Source of the DNA: Andrena cerasifolii | Taxonomy: Eukaryota > Arthropoda > Insecta > Hymenoptera > Andrenidae | Direction: 5' to 3' | Assembly: GCF_050908995.1 (NCBI RefSeq) | Contig: NC_135126.1 | Span: 7,192,001 to 7,256,000 of the forward strand | Length of the DNA: 64,000 nt | Shown here: positions 47,401-59,580 of the stretch, one piece after another | Numbering within the stretch: position 1 is the stretch's first letter | Layout: every line of letters begins with the position of its first letter | Program-made: the position numbers and the translations under genes | Notes under the pieces: model-generated | The model's database searches: none | Seen by the model: the letters and a program-made list of their open reading frames with translations, nothing else | What the model was told of the DNA's origin: nothing

Positions 47401-50400
47401 GCAACGTCGCACAGTGGTTCCAACCTGGAAAAAAAACCCTATATTATGAAAGTCTGGTTTTTAGGTATCGATTATTATTTTCTGGAAGACAATGAACCAA
47501 TCTATCCTGCTATGAAAAGGGATATATGTTTTTCTCTTTAATACGGAAGTAAAATGCATCTGAAGTAGACCTTTCATATTCTAGCGAGATTCTGACAGCT
47601 TTCTAACCAAAGTTTCGACATTTTTCTTTTACTTTTGGGGACATTTATAATCAAACGAGTTATGCATTATAAACGGGTATAGTCTCAGCTTATGTATGAC
47701 GTAAAAAGTGTTCAAAACACATAAACGAAATCATGTTTTCGAGCCTTAAAGGAAGATACTACAAATATTGAGAAATGCCGAAGTTATGTGTTCTTTCCAC
47801 TTTCTCCTCCATGCATCGGACCACTGTGCGTCGTTGGGTACCGCAATGATTTCAGATCCTGTTACGCCGGGCTACGTGTAATTCCTCCCTTTTTGCATCC
47901 TTTTCACCCCTCGCGTTTTATTTCGTACGTCCGCGGGCGCGTTTATTCTGTGGCGCCCGGCATTCCTTCTGTTCCATTGTTTTCGCGGATTACCCTCGCG
48001 CTGTGCGGCGTGCAATCTTGGTAAACAGCCGAGCTTTCGGCGGTGCATGCATGTTACTTCGAGTGCCGCGGCTAAGTGGCTCTATCGGTGCGATAATTAG
48101 AGGGATCTTGCCGTTCCTTGCACCCCGCTCTCTCACAATTCTATCGTAAATTCTTCCCTTACGCCCGGCGATATTTTCCACTCGTTTCTTCGCTACTTCG
48201 GCACGTTAACTGCGTCGAAAGGGGTGAAAATCGCAATTAACAATCCAGAGGAAAGGTATTAAGCTCTGGCCCCGTTCACCTTTTTACGCTCCCCGCGTAA
48301 AGCACCGTGCTCGTAAGACGGAAACTGCGAAATCAGCGTACGACTGGGCGCCAGCGAGTCACTGATTTATCTGTTTACTCAGCTCCTCCTCTCGCGGAGG
48401 ATCTGGTGGATGAGCTACGGTCGACTCCCCCGCCGAAATTTCTTCGTGGGCCAACTTTTTAAAGCTTCCACGAAGTTGCGCGCATCCTGTCGCGATAGCG
48501 CGCGAATCTCGAGTCCACCAGCGTCGATGTCGCGGCTCCTCCCGCTCCGTTCCCTCTCGTCTGCCGCGATTCCATCGACGGGTCCTGACCGCGGCGAGAA
48601 GGCAGCTCGTCGAATCCAAGGGACGGTCGGGATTTATTGCTCGGTGGTCCGCGATCGTAACCCAGTTCCAGCCGCTTGTACTCCACGCGGAGCTCTCTCG
48701 TGTGCGCCGCTCGCCAACCGAGCCACAGCCTCGCTGAATATCTGTAATGGATCGTATTCGGAACTTCCATTAAGTGTTCTCGCGCTGCCCACCCTCTGTT
48801 GCGCGAAACAAAACCCCGGGGCGAGGGAGGGGCGCGCTCGGAAAGTTTCTAACTCTTTGAAGTTGGAATTCCTTATTCTTTCGCTGATAAGAGACGCTCC
48901 TTGGGGGGGAAGAGCGGAGAAACTTCTGAGCTCTGTCTAGGGTCTCCGGGAAAAGACACGGTGGGTTTGAATAAATATGCGCGATTTAATACCGTGGGTG
49001 TGCTCTCGACGATTCGAGGGAAGGCTCGAACTTTCCAGCAGAGTGGATTCGAATCGATTGTCTCATTAAAATCGCGAGCGAAAAACCAACAGCGACGAGT
49101 GGGCGACGTGGGAGATCCTCGAGAAACTAGACGAGAGGGCTCGTAATTTCAAGATGGCCGTGGGAGATTTCAGCGGGGAAGCGGTTGCGGTGGCGCTGTG
49201 ACGAGGTCGGCCTCGAGAAAGTGTTTCTGCCGCGGAGCTGCAACGTTTTTCGCAACCGATGCTGACTTTTCCCCGTGCTTTAATGTAATTGTACTCCACG
49301 GTCAGGTCCGGATGAAGACCCGGCCGAGGGGTGCGCAGTTGGAACAGGTCGGTTAATTGTATTAAACGTGAGCACCGTGAACAACTGTCTAGACGAACGA
49401 CGACACGGACAGTCGCGAGCCTGAAGCAACGTTTCTCGATCTCACTCGAATCTTGTCAGTATTCTTACGAGGGATGCGTAAATTATTTATGGAATACACG
49501 GAGAAAAGGAAGGTGCGTTTCGTCCTGGGCCTGCTAGGGGACAGATTACACAGTACAACAGCCACCTGGACTTGTGTCGACTCCGCGCGTTTTGCGAAAC
49601 TATTTCGCTTCTGTATTGAAAACAAAACGAGACTTACCACTTCTGTTGACGCTTTCCGAAAGAAAAATGTCTGCTGCCTCGCGCGGGATGGTCAGATTTT
49701 GTCCCAGACCCTTAGGTTTGGAAATAAATTGAAAGATATCTGCAAAAATTGGTGCATTTCGGGAGTCCTTTTCCCTTTGATCGTTGTTTAAACATATTTA
49801 AATGTTCATAATGCAATAATAACTTATATCGTTGTATTCGGGAGGGTTTATAGAATAATTTGACGCAACGAACAATCTAATAACTATTCGTCCAAATTTC
49901 CAAAGTCCAAATTTGTTGTACTGTGTTATTAAGTATAAGAACTTGCGAGAGGCGGAGTCGGAGGTATCGCTACACACGAATCCCTACGCTTCCCTTCACT
50001 GAAATTTCCAACGGGCAGGGTAGAAGTTCTCCGCCTTTAATCGAGCCTGCGGCTCGCCTTCGGCTGCTGGGGTTTCTATTAAAATTAGTGTGCATCCTGG
50101 AATATTAAAAAGCGGGTGGATAATCCGCAAGATTCTCCCCTGCGGAAGGTGGAACGTTTCCATTAGCAGTCGGACAGAGGCGAGCCGCAAAACTGCGCCC
50201 TCCCAGCTCGTTCCGTTGGCGCGCCTCCAGAATTTTTACGGATCCTCTTCATCGGGGACAGCTTCCACCCTCAGCTGTACCAAGAAGCTCCCTCGGTCGT
50301 TTTACGGATAATTACGGTCGATTGTATTATCTCGCGAGAACACCGATTGCCTCTGTCTCAGGGCGAGCCGAACCACCGCCGTTTTATTCTTTCGGTGTAT

Positions 50401-53186
50401 CCCACTATTCCTCGAGAATTCACAATGTTTCCTTACGATCGGATAAAGTTCCACTCGATTCTAAGAAAACCCTAAACGAAATCCATCTCAACAAAACGTC
50501 GGATCATCCACCGAAAAACATCATCGCGATACATGTAGTTACAAGTCTCCGACAAATCTCGATGGCGCTTCTCTCATCTCCCATCCGATCCGTCCGATGC
50601 AATGTTATCTCTTCTCCACCGTTGTCTCTCGCAACCGTTGCCCCACTCAACACGCGTCCCCCTGAAACTTCCAAAGTCCTCCGTCCTATAACATTAGAAA
50701 AGAATTCAATTTCGTAGTTTCCTGGGGCCGCAGACGATCCCCGCAGTATCGGAAGGATCTCCTTTTTGAAAACTTTTCCGCGATCCTCGTCGCCTCTCCC
50801 CCGCCGCTGGAAAAAGATGTTTGGATCCCGACCGCGGGTGAGCAGGCCGCGGGGAGGGGGACAGCCGGGAATTTCAATCTCGACGAGTCGATAACCGGAA
50901 GCCGCCATCGTGACGGAACTTCGAGGACCGCGAAACCGTGCTGGAAACAATGGCCGCGAAGCCCACGAAAGTTGCCGGGCGCCTTTGACAACTTGGACAG
51001 TTAATACAGCCCCAACGTTCGCCCGCCGGCTTTCTTCGTGCATGGGAGCGGCGGTCGCGCGATCTCCTTGTCACGTTCGCCACAATTATCGTCGGATTCG
51101 CAGGTTCATTGTGCCCCGGACGCTCGAGAGCTTTCCCAAGGCGCAGCGAGCCGCGGTAAGAACGAAGCAACCGTTCAACCAACTATTTTCGCGAGTTTAA
51201 TTGCGGCGCAAGGTGACTAGGGGAGGAGGGAAGGCGGGCTTCGAGACGAGCGTCTCCGAGCGCCGACGATTCTGGTAAATGCAACGCGTTTACTTCCGCG
51301 AGGGTTGTTCATTAAGCGAACTCACTTCGAGGATTATCTTGTCGTCGCCGGGGGATTCTTCTCGCGGCTCGACGCGGAGCAGCGGACGGGGTGGGATTAA
51401 TGTCTGTTAAAGGGCTTTGTTTGTCGACTGATGCCCAGTCTCCGTTATAATTGCCGATTGAATGTTTACGAGGAGGGCCGACGACGAACGGGAAAACTAG
51501 CAAATTAGAGCGGCAACCTGAAATTTATGGACATAATTAAATGTTGCGTGAAGCCGCCAACGAGATCCGCGTAAATAGGGTATCGAGGCTCGGGGATATC
51601 GCGATATTATTTGTGCTCGCGTCGCGTGATAAATATCCCCCGATCCTCGTCAATCGTCGCTGCGGTTAAACGCTGATTAACGAAGCTGCAGCCGCAATGG
51701 TTTTCGACGACTGTAAAAGATTCCTCGACGCGATTCCTTCCTGTCCGATCCGCACGCCGCGGAACGTCGATAAATAATGAATTTCGCGGAAATTCAATGG
51801 CGTTTATGTTACCGCGGCTCATTGATGCAGGATGAAATGTAAAAGAGTAGAATTTCAATGGAACAACAGCCCCCGGCATTAGCGCAGTTACTGTAGCTAG
51901 ACTTTCCCAAGCAAATTGAAACGCGCCACTCGTAATTGAATACACCCCCTGCTCACCCCATTACAAATGATACTCACGATGCCTGGCATACTTTTGCCCT
52001 TGAAGCGCCCGCCGTTCCTCGTTCTCCTGCTGGTCCGCCCGCGCATCCACGTCATTATTATCGTCGTTACTGTTATTATTGCTGGAGCACGCCCTCGCCG
52101 CGGTGTTTGCGCGCCGAACGTGCCACGGCAATTACAAGTACACGCGGCTGCAGCGCGCCCCGAGTCGTGTTCTTCGCGGGAAATGGTGCTCGTAACCGGG
52201 GGAGGTCGTCCTAATTCCACGCGAAATTTCATAATTCGCGGCGCTCCCGGCGAGCACGAAAATGCCCGGCGGAGAGGGGCAAAGCGACCGCAGCGGATCG
52301 AAATAGTTTCACGGCTTTTTTTTTCGGATGCCGCGAACGATTCGCCGGCGACAATTGAAGCGTCAACGGACGGGAATAAATTGGGGCCGAGCGAAAGTTT
52401 GGAACTCGTGTCCCGGAGCTGCGACATCTCGTATTAAAACGTCGCCCCTGGTCAGAATTTTCCTGCCCGATGAAAGTGTTCGCTTCCACCGAGCTCTGAT
52501 GGTTATCGGAATAATGTTTGCTCCGGCGACTTGTTTGAAATAAACGTCACCGCGGTGCTGTTACTCCTTGCACCTTTCAGACACGAGCATCGCAGGCTCT
52601 CGCTTCTGTTTTTAGACACCAAGGAGTCACCGTCTCACTTTCATTCAACCCGGCACCACCGGGAGGGTTAATTATTCCGAATGGAAATTCCCTTGAAAAC
52701 GCCATTTCCCAGTTGTACTCCGCCACGATCGAGGAAACTTGCAACGCGAAGCTGCGAAATGCCGCGGACACGCTCTTCGGATCCTCGGAGGGATTACCCG
52801 ATGCGTGTTGCGCGTAATGGCGGTTTAATTCTAATGGACGGCCACGCGCCCCTCGAATCCACGGTCCTTCATCGTTACGCGCAATTACCTCCGCCCCCCG
52901 GTGGAATCTTTTATACCCACGCCAGCTTTACCTTCGATTCCTCCTCCATATTTGCCTCGTATCAATTCCACGAGACGAAAAGGATATGCCTGGAACGCGG
53001 CACGGTAATTGTAACCGTCCTCCGTGAGCTCGCGCGTGGAATTCGTAATTTCTATTTCTCCGCTTCCGCTAATGACATTCTTTCCACCGTTATTCTGCTT
53101 GCTTTCGACCCTGGTTCGCTGCCTAGCAGCGTAATTTAGACATTCACCGGCCGCAGAAGTTGCGCTGATTGGAAAGCAGCGAGATT
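44441..53186. other. Long non-coding stretch
   Basis: About 8.7 kb without a recognisable gene. An AT-rich island at about 47420-47790 (GAAAGTCTGGTTTTTAGG onward) looks like decayed element sequence but has no inverted ends, and 44441-44720 is AT-rich flank of the foldback locus. Overlapping open frames at 48410-48940 (plus), 50504-51043 (minus) and 51897-52427 (minus) are in GC-rich DNA with open complements and no domain pattern. Confidence 0.5.
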
Positions 53187-53323
53187 GTCTGACCAGTGGC
53201 GCGCTGAATCTACTGCGAGAGTGTCTGACCAGTTTTACATTGAATCTACCGCGAGTGTCTGACCAGTTACATGTTGCATCTACTGGAACAATGTCTGACC
53301 AGTGATATAGCGAAGCTACTCTG
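53187..53323 (+). repeat. Four-copy degenerate 35-36 bp tandem repeat
   Basis: GTCTGACCAGT is exact four times, starting at 53187, 53223, 53257 and 53293. Between copies the spacer carries a variable TGAATCTACTGCGAGAGT-like sequence (GAATCTACTGCGAGA, GAATCTACCGCGAG, GCATCTACTGGAACA, GAAGCTACTCTGCG). The first 11 bases are kept exactly while the rest drifts, which is unusual for neutral tandem decay. Confidence 0.85.
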
Positions 53324-54173
53324 CGTTTTTCACGCCGTAACAGCTGATTTTATTCTCTCCCACCTGATCTACGATTTCGCAAATTAAAGTTTAACCGAAA
53401 TTCTAACGGGCGATGGTATTTTTTGGAGAAACGATACACCATTAGCGTCTGACGTTAACACTGTTGCTTGCTATTTGTACAGTGGTCGGCTCCAATCTTC
53501 AGAGACACGCAGCGAGCCGAGAGGCTGCTTGACACGCGACAGAAACGCCGGTGAATTATTTTCGACGCCCGATGGATTCTGCGTCCCCGCATAAATTATG
53601 AGCACCTTTGTTCCTGTGGACACGGTGCGCAGCACGGGTTCACGGTCCGCGATCCTGTGATTGGAAGTCGATATTCCGTCGATATTATCGATTATCCATG
53701 CTGTCTTCGGCGAGATTAATGGAAATTAGCGCGCATCTCGCGTAACGCTCGCCCGCCTGTCGACGTCACTTCAAGCCCGTCGAACCGTGTACGCACAATA
53801 TTTAACAGTATCGACAGCTCTCCCCTTGCTTCGTGCCCGGGCGTTTTCCATTCCTTGGGCTTCCGAGGAGCAACGTGTCGCGGCGCGGGGAAATTTTGGA
53901 CGCGTACCGAAAAGAAATCCTTAATCAAGCTGCACAGACCGACCTGTGTTCCATGAATATTTTAACAAACATGAATATTTATAGCTTGGTCCCAATTACG
54001 TCGGCGAAATCACCTTCGCAACTAAATAGTGAGAATAATTACGCAATTGAATGGACGTTCTTCATGCGTGCGCTGTAAAACCTTATCCACTGTGCTATCA
54101 CTGGTAAGCGCGGTGTTTAAAAATCTGCCGAATACGTCTTTCAAGTAGCACAGAAAGGAGAGAAGTCACACTA
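53324..54173. other. Non-coding stretch
   Basis: Single-copy DNA between the 35-36 bp tandem repeat and the complete mariner-like element. Nothing recognised. Confidence 0.55.
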
Positions 54174-54576
54174 CAGTGACTCGCATTAATATTCGGACAC
54201 TTTTTTAAATCGCATAACTTTTTTAGAATTGGTCCAAACGACTTGAGTTTTTTTTAGAAGGTAGAAGGATTAGTTTGCTAAATGACGTATTTGGTCGTTT
54301 TGAAAACAAATGTATTTGGTCGGAATAGCGAAAAGAATAGTAAAGGTCGATTTTTAAACTTTGAATTTTCATTACAAGCTCACAAAAAAAAGTTTAAAAA
54401 TCGACCTTTACTATTCTTTTCGCTATTCCAACCAAATACATTTTTTTCAAGACAACGAAACGCGTCAGTTAGCAAACTAATTCTTCTAGCTTCTCAAAAA
54501 AACTCAAGTTGTTTGGACCAATTCTAAAAAAGTTATGCGATTTTAAAAACTATCCGAATATTAATGCGAGCCACTG
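54174..54576. mobile_element. Complete mariner-like palindromic MITE
   Basis: 403 bp between TA duplications (54172-54173 and 54577-54578). The ends are CAGTGACTCGCATTAATATT and, from the right, CAGTGGCTCGCATTAATATT. The whole element is nearly a perfect inverted repeat: the left arm carries TTAGAATTGGTCCAAACGAC and CGGAATAGCGAAAAGAATAG, the right arm their complements, and the loop near 54370 is only a few tens of bases. The CAGTG start and TA target site are characteristic of Tc1/mariner elements. No transposase is encoded. Relatives are at 32435 and 23045. Confidence 0.85.
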
Positions 54577-57326
54577 TAAATCCAAGTACCCATCACTCGC
54601 AGCAAGTAGTATAAAGACGTCACTGCTACGCGAAGGCCCCCATCGAACTGAGAATAATTCTCAGGCTCGAGAAAAAGGGGTATCGTGCCTCGCACCCCTG
54701 CGAATCGACGAGTAAAAAGCTCGTGTCCGTTTTATATATCGCATCCTGGAGGGTCCTCCCTCGGCGCCTGGACGTGCCAGCGTTCTCGAAACAGATCCCA
54801 AGAATTACGAGGCCGCTTCTGGATCGTGGCGCGGCCTCGTAAATTTCCCCCGCGCCCCGCAATTTCCATCAAATTCGTCTCCTTCGCGTGTGCCAGACGG
54901 GGGTTCAATGAATTTCGCGGCTCGAACGCCGGCGCGTGTAATCGACGTTTAGATATTTTTCTATTTCCAGCCGTGATAAACAGCCGACGAAGCGTCGGAT
55001 TTATCGTCGGACGTTTCACTGGCCATCCGTAACGAAACAGGGAGAGCGCGCTGCTCTCGAAAAGGGGGGTATTTTTTAGCGACGCGTACAACAGCGAGTC
55101 GGCCGATACGTGTTCAGAAATCTGATCGCTCTGAATCGATTCCCCGATTGGGAGCAACTACGGAACATTCGTGGACAAGCGAACACAGACCGTGGAATAA
55201 AATTTCAACCCTCCTCCTCCCGATTTCAGGCGCTCCCCTTGTCCCGGTCAGTTTCTAATGGCGCGGATTCAAAGGAAGTAATGGATAAAACTAATTGGAC
55301 AAGCTGCGTTGCTATTGTTCTTCGTTCTACGGCCCTTTTCGCCTCAAATTCCTGCATCCCTCTACGTCTCTGCTTTACCTACTCTTCAACCCTTTCCTCA
55401 GCAGATAGCTCTGGTCACGCGTTGTGCAGAGTTAAATTAGAAATTCGATCTTAACAAAGTTTCCCGTTGAATCGTATCACCGAGCCTCGACACCAAAGAG
55501 GAGACTCCACGGGACTTATACTCCACTCCATAGACTAAGGTATGAAAAGCTCCAGAAGGGATCCCGGACGTCCAGGAACCCTCGTGCGGTGGATCAAGTG
55601 GAAATCGGGAGTAGAAAATCCGAGGTTCGAAAAATCTGTCTCCAGGCTCCGCCATTGAAGTGACACGGCGGTGGATGAACGGGTTCAATATCGTTAAGGC
55701 ATGATCTCTCGACAGCCGGCAAGCTGAGCGGAAGTCCGCGGCGGCCGATTCATTCACGACCCCCGAGCGCGTTGGGCGAACCACTTTTTCGCGCCCCTAG
55801 GCGAACGAACTCCCTGTCGAATAGAAAGAAACCCCTGATACACTTGCAGGCTTATCGCTGGGAATTTCGTTCTCCCCGGGACCGCCCCTGATTTATGCAA
55901 GTCAATTGTACTCGCGTAAAAAGGGCGGCGCGTAACGTGGCGGAGCGGAACGCGAGCAGCGGCGGTCGCGCAAAGTGGATTACACGCCGGCGAAAGAATG
56001 CAGGGAGAGACAGGTCGCGCGGCGTCCCTTTCACTCGTTTAGGGGCAGCAATTTCGTTTCGGACCGTGCCGAAATCTTTCCCGCCTTCGCGCACCGCACA
56101 ACGGCCGGGCAAAGTGAATTCCAGCACGATCCCTTGGACCGCGGAGAGCTGGTTTCCTCTCGTGGCTGGCTAAACACACGCGAGACGCATCGGGCTCGCT
56201 CGTGCGGGCCGCGCGCCCACACACGCCACGTATGTACGCTGACTAAACGCGAAGGCACCACGCATACCGACTACGGAATTCTGCATTACAATTTATGCTG
56301 ATTTATATGCACCTGGCAGGCTGCACGCTGCCTCGCACATACGACCTCGCCAACCAACCCCTCCTTCTCTCGCCACCTCTTTTTTCCCCCGCTTTTATTC
56401 GTTTCGTTTTGCGTTTCCTCGTCACTGTTTTCTGTGGCTGCATGAGCGCCGGTGGAGTACCAGGGAGAAGCTTGTCAAACACTGAGAGTAATAGCGGGTG
56501 TTCTACTTGCTTCGGTATTAACGAGTTTATTACAGCGTCAAGTTATTATCTTCTTCTGTGCCAACATCTAGCGTGACCCACCCCCGTTGCCTAAGCATAT
56601 TTATATTCACCAGTTTAACGTCCACCGACCTTCTTTGCTCCGCACACATCCTCTCGACTACCCGCGTCTCCGTTATAATCCATTCGTTAACCACCGCCGC
56701 CTGTCCACGGATCAATAATCGATGCGAACGCGTGAACCACGCATCCATCTCAAGTCTGTCCAACAGCCACTCATCAGTCATCCCCGAACTCCTCAAAGGG
56801 TGTCATCCCTCACGCTTAACCAGCCCCGCGCATCCCCGAAGTTTAGTATCGAGTTTTTCTCCGGCACTGTTTACCCCTCCTAGACTGTTATCCTTATCCT
56901 AACCCAGTTTGCGTCACGCCGTCTCCGTTTCTCAGGGAACTTGAGCCTCCTCCGGTGCTTACCCAGTTGGCACGAACCCGCGACTCCAGGTCCAAGCTGC
57001 CTGTCGGTACAACAAAGAGCGAGCTCTTCCTCTGTGAATGCTAATCGCCGTCGAGTCGAGGGATTAAAGTGACTCGCCGTGGTCCCGCGGCTGTCTCTTT
57101 GCCGCCCTACGTGCTGCCTCTTGCGAACGGTGGGAAGCAGGCGGGCCAGAACGCTCTGCCTCTTTTACGCGGCTCGTAAAAGCGAATAGGTTTTCTAATC
57201 AGTCCTGAGCGAAGGGTCGAACGAAGGGATAATAAACGCTGACGGGTGATTCGGTTCGACCGTCTGCTCGGTTACGATTCAATTCGATGCGGACGCGTGA
57301 GGAAAGTCTGAGACAAGGAGAGCTAA
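54577..57326. other. Non-coding stretch
   Basis: No gene supported. Region 56295-56900 differs from its surroundings in being pyrimidine-rich on the plus strand, with frames open on both strands (56530-56796 minus, 56558-56902 plus). I could not match either translation to a family. Confidence 0.5.
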
Positions 57327-57789
57327 GGCCGAAAAAAGGGTGGTCTTTGGAGATTTTTTACTCAAAAGCTAAAAAAATTGAAAATTTATAATTTTCAAAG
57401 GCATTTAAAGGATGAAAAATATAGGGAAAAAGTGATTTCAAACTTCAAGTGTCGTTATTTTCTTAAAAATGTCATTTGTGTAATTTTTTCTGGTTTCTCT
57501 CCCTAGCTGGAAAGGTATTCTTCAAAATAAAAAAAGTTTCAGTCGAATCGGATAATAACTTTTAGAGATACAGGTCCCACTGATTTGAATCAATTTTTTG
57601 ACGCCTGGACTTTAACGACTCCCCAGTGCCGTCTGTAATGATTAATTATAAAACAAAAAACATATTTCTATAATTTAAGGCATCCTTAATACAATGCAAA
57701 AAGTTCCATTAAATTATATATTGTAGTTTTCCTTTAATTAATTCCTAAAGATCACCTATTTTTTGGGGGCTCTAGACCGGAAGGTTCCC
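57327..57789 (-). mobile_element. Family B TTAA-type element, copy 2 (shorter)
   Basis: Reverse-complement relative of 35823-36550. It holds AAAGTTTCAGTCGAATCGGA, the GTCAAAAAATTGA block and the AATTAATTAAAGGAAAACTAC block in the same order on the minus strand, and ends GACCGGAAGGTTCCC followed by TTAA (57790-57793). The other end is decayed (CTAAGGCCG where GGGGAGGTTCC is expected). It lacks one arm and about 265 bp present in copy 1, so it is either a deletion derivative or closer to the ancestral form. Confidence 0.7.
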
Positions 57790-59372
57790 TTAACTTGCCG
57801 CTCACCGCCCCCGCGTACGGAATCGTCGACCCTTCGCCGCTCGCATCGAGGGCCGCGGAACGAAATTACATAGCGGCCGTGCACTTCCGACGTAGGTCAT
57901 GAATTATTCCCGCCCCGTTGTTTTCCCAAGATTCCGCGCGGCGGATAGGCGATAAAAGGCCGACGGCAGCGGCGTTTTATCGGTCGCGCGGGCTAATCGG
58001 ATTTACGAGGCGCTAATGACGGTTCGCGTCCGCCTTAATCGTTGCATTTCAGCGCGAAACGCTCTGCGTGCCACCAGCGGTTCAGACGCGGCTGGTTTTG
58101 CCCCGCCCGGGATAGTATTTGCTAGAGTGGCATGCAGCGTGGACTCGATGGAATAATTTCGAGTCTCCGACGCGTTATGCACCCGACAACCCTGCGCACT
58201 TTCGCCTCCCCCGCCATTTCCCCGGCGACGGTCACCGGTAGCAATAAATCAGCTTCCCTCCGCGGTGGATACTTCTTTATCCCTCGCACCACGGCTGGCC
58301 TTTGTCAACTCCTCCTCCACCCACCCACCCACCACCCACCCCCCTCCAGCAACGTATTACGCTGCTTTCGCGCGGCGGAAGTTTCTTGAAAAACTGCCGC
58401 GCTCAAGTTCGCAAAACTCGCCCTCGTCCCCGCTCATCGAACTTAGCATTCACTTTGTCCCTCTGTTGCGCGTCAACCCCCGCCCACCCTCCAACCCCCT
58501 CGGCTGGACGCTGCAGCATCCGCGTTGAATATTTTGCGAGGAGGTCTCGCGGCGAATGGTGGGGTCGCATGAAATGTTAACATCGCGGGGAAGATTCAGT
58601 TTTTAATTTGAAAACTAGAAAAGCATTCTTACGTATCGATGCATCATCGTTCTCAAGGTGTTGTATTGTTACATGCCTGGCGACAGTGCCATCCATCCGA
58701 TTCCACATCGTCTACGATAATCGTATGTTAAGTAATTCTTCAGCCTCGCCTCACACTTCGACACAGTCTAAGCAGTCTACGTACCTGAGTCTAGTGAGAC
58801 CTCTAGAGGCTAGAGGCTCTTCCAGGTTGGATAATTAATTCCTGTGCAAATAACGACAGGGGCTTGGAAATGAACACGTGGCTCTAGTGAGAGTAAAAAA
58901 ACGGCGAACCTGTTATCTAGGGAAGTTTCGAAAGCGGGGGCACTTTTGCCAGGGGCGGCAGGATTTATTTTACAAACTCGTGAAAACAGGCAGACTGATC
59001 GGGTAAATGGTAATCGAAATCAACGGCTTTTCGCCTGGATTCGAGGGGGATTTAGCGCGACGCCCGCTTCTTTTAATTTTCCCCGTGGATTTTTCACGAA
59101 CGATCGGGCGTGTCCCGCGATGAACGTTAAAAGACCGCGCGAATAGATATAAATTCCGCGCGGCGAATAAACCTCGCGCCGTGAAACAAAAAAAAAAAAA
59201 AAAAGAAGAAAGAAAATACAGGATAAACGCGGGACAGATGGACGAGACGAGCGCGGGAAGGGGAACGGTCGGGCGCAGTTTCGCAGCTTTTTTTTCCGGC
59301 GACGGGGTGCATCGAAAACGACTGGGCTGTGTTTGTTTGTATGTGTTTTTTTTTTTGTCCACTATGTTTCCA
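57790..59372. other. Non-coding stretch
   Basis: From family B copy 2 to the candidate polyadenylation signal of the ABCB gene. It contains a CCACCCACC-rich tract near 58315-58345 and the poly-A run at 59188. No gene recognised. Confidence 0.5.
59188..59204 (+). repeat. Poly-A run
   Basis: Seventeen A bases followed by GAAGAAAGAAAATAC. It lies just below the candidate minus-strand polyadenylation signal. No associated LINE or SINE body was recognised on either side. Confidence 0.85.
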
Positions 59373-59378
59373 TTTATT
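59373..59378 (-). promoter_or_regulatory. Candidate polyadenylation signal AATAAA (minus strand)
   Basis: TTTATT on the plus strand reads AATAAA on the minus strand, in the orientation of the ABCB gene whose stop codon is about 2.8 kb upstream. A T-rich/A-rich stretch lies nearby. The motif is short and could occur by chance. Confidence 0.2.
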
Positions 59379-59537
59379 TTGTATATGGCAGCAGTACGAT
59401 CTGCCCCGTCTCTCATGTAACAAGAAAATAAAACGAAAAAAAAATTAATACTTCCTCTTTGTCGTTATACTGCCTAGTAATTCGCTGTGTAATTACAACT
59501 CGACGCTCTCTCGATATATGAAAAAGAAAGGGAGTGT

Positions 59538-59580
59538 GAGAGTGAGAGAGAGAGAGAGAGAGAGAAAGAAAGGGAAAGAG
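59538..59580 (+). repeat. GA-rich simple repeat
   Basis: A purine tract GTGAGAGTGAGAGAGAGAG continues as (GA)n and then GAAAGAAAGGG. (GA)n tracts can bind GAGA-type factors in insects, but no promoter context is visible here and it may lie in the 3' UTR of the ABCB gene. Confidence 0.85.

Noticed and set aside
54282..54527. 81-codon frame, similar to one at 32536-32796
   Set aside because: The similarity arises because both are translations of the same palindromic mariner-like element. Neither resembles a transposase.
56530..56902. Open frames on both strands in a differently composed segment, considered as a transposon protein
   Set aside because: Neither translation matches a pattern I know, and no inverted ends or tail could be found around it.
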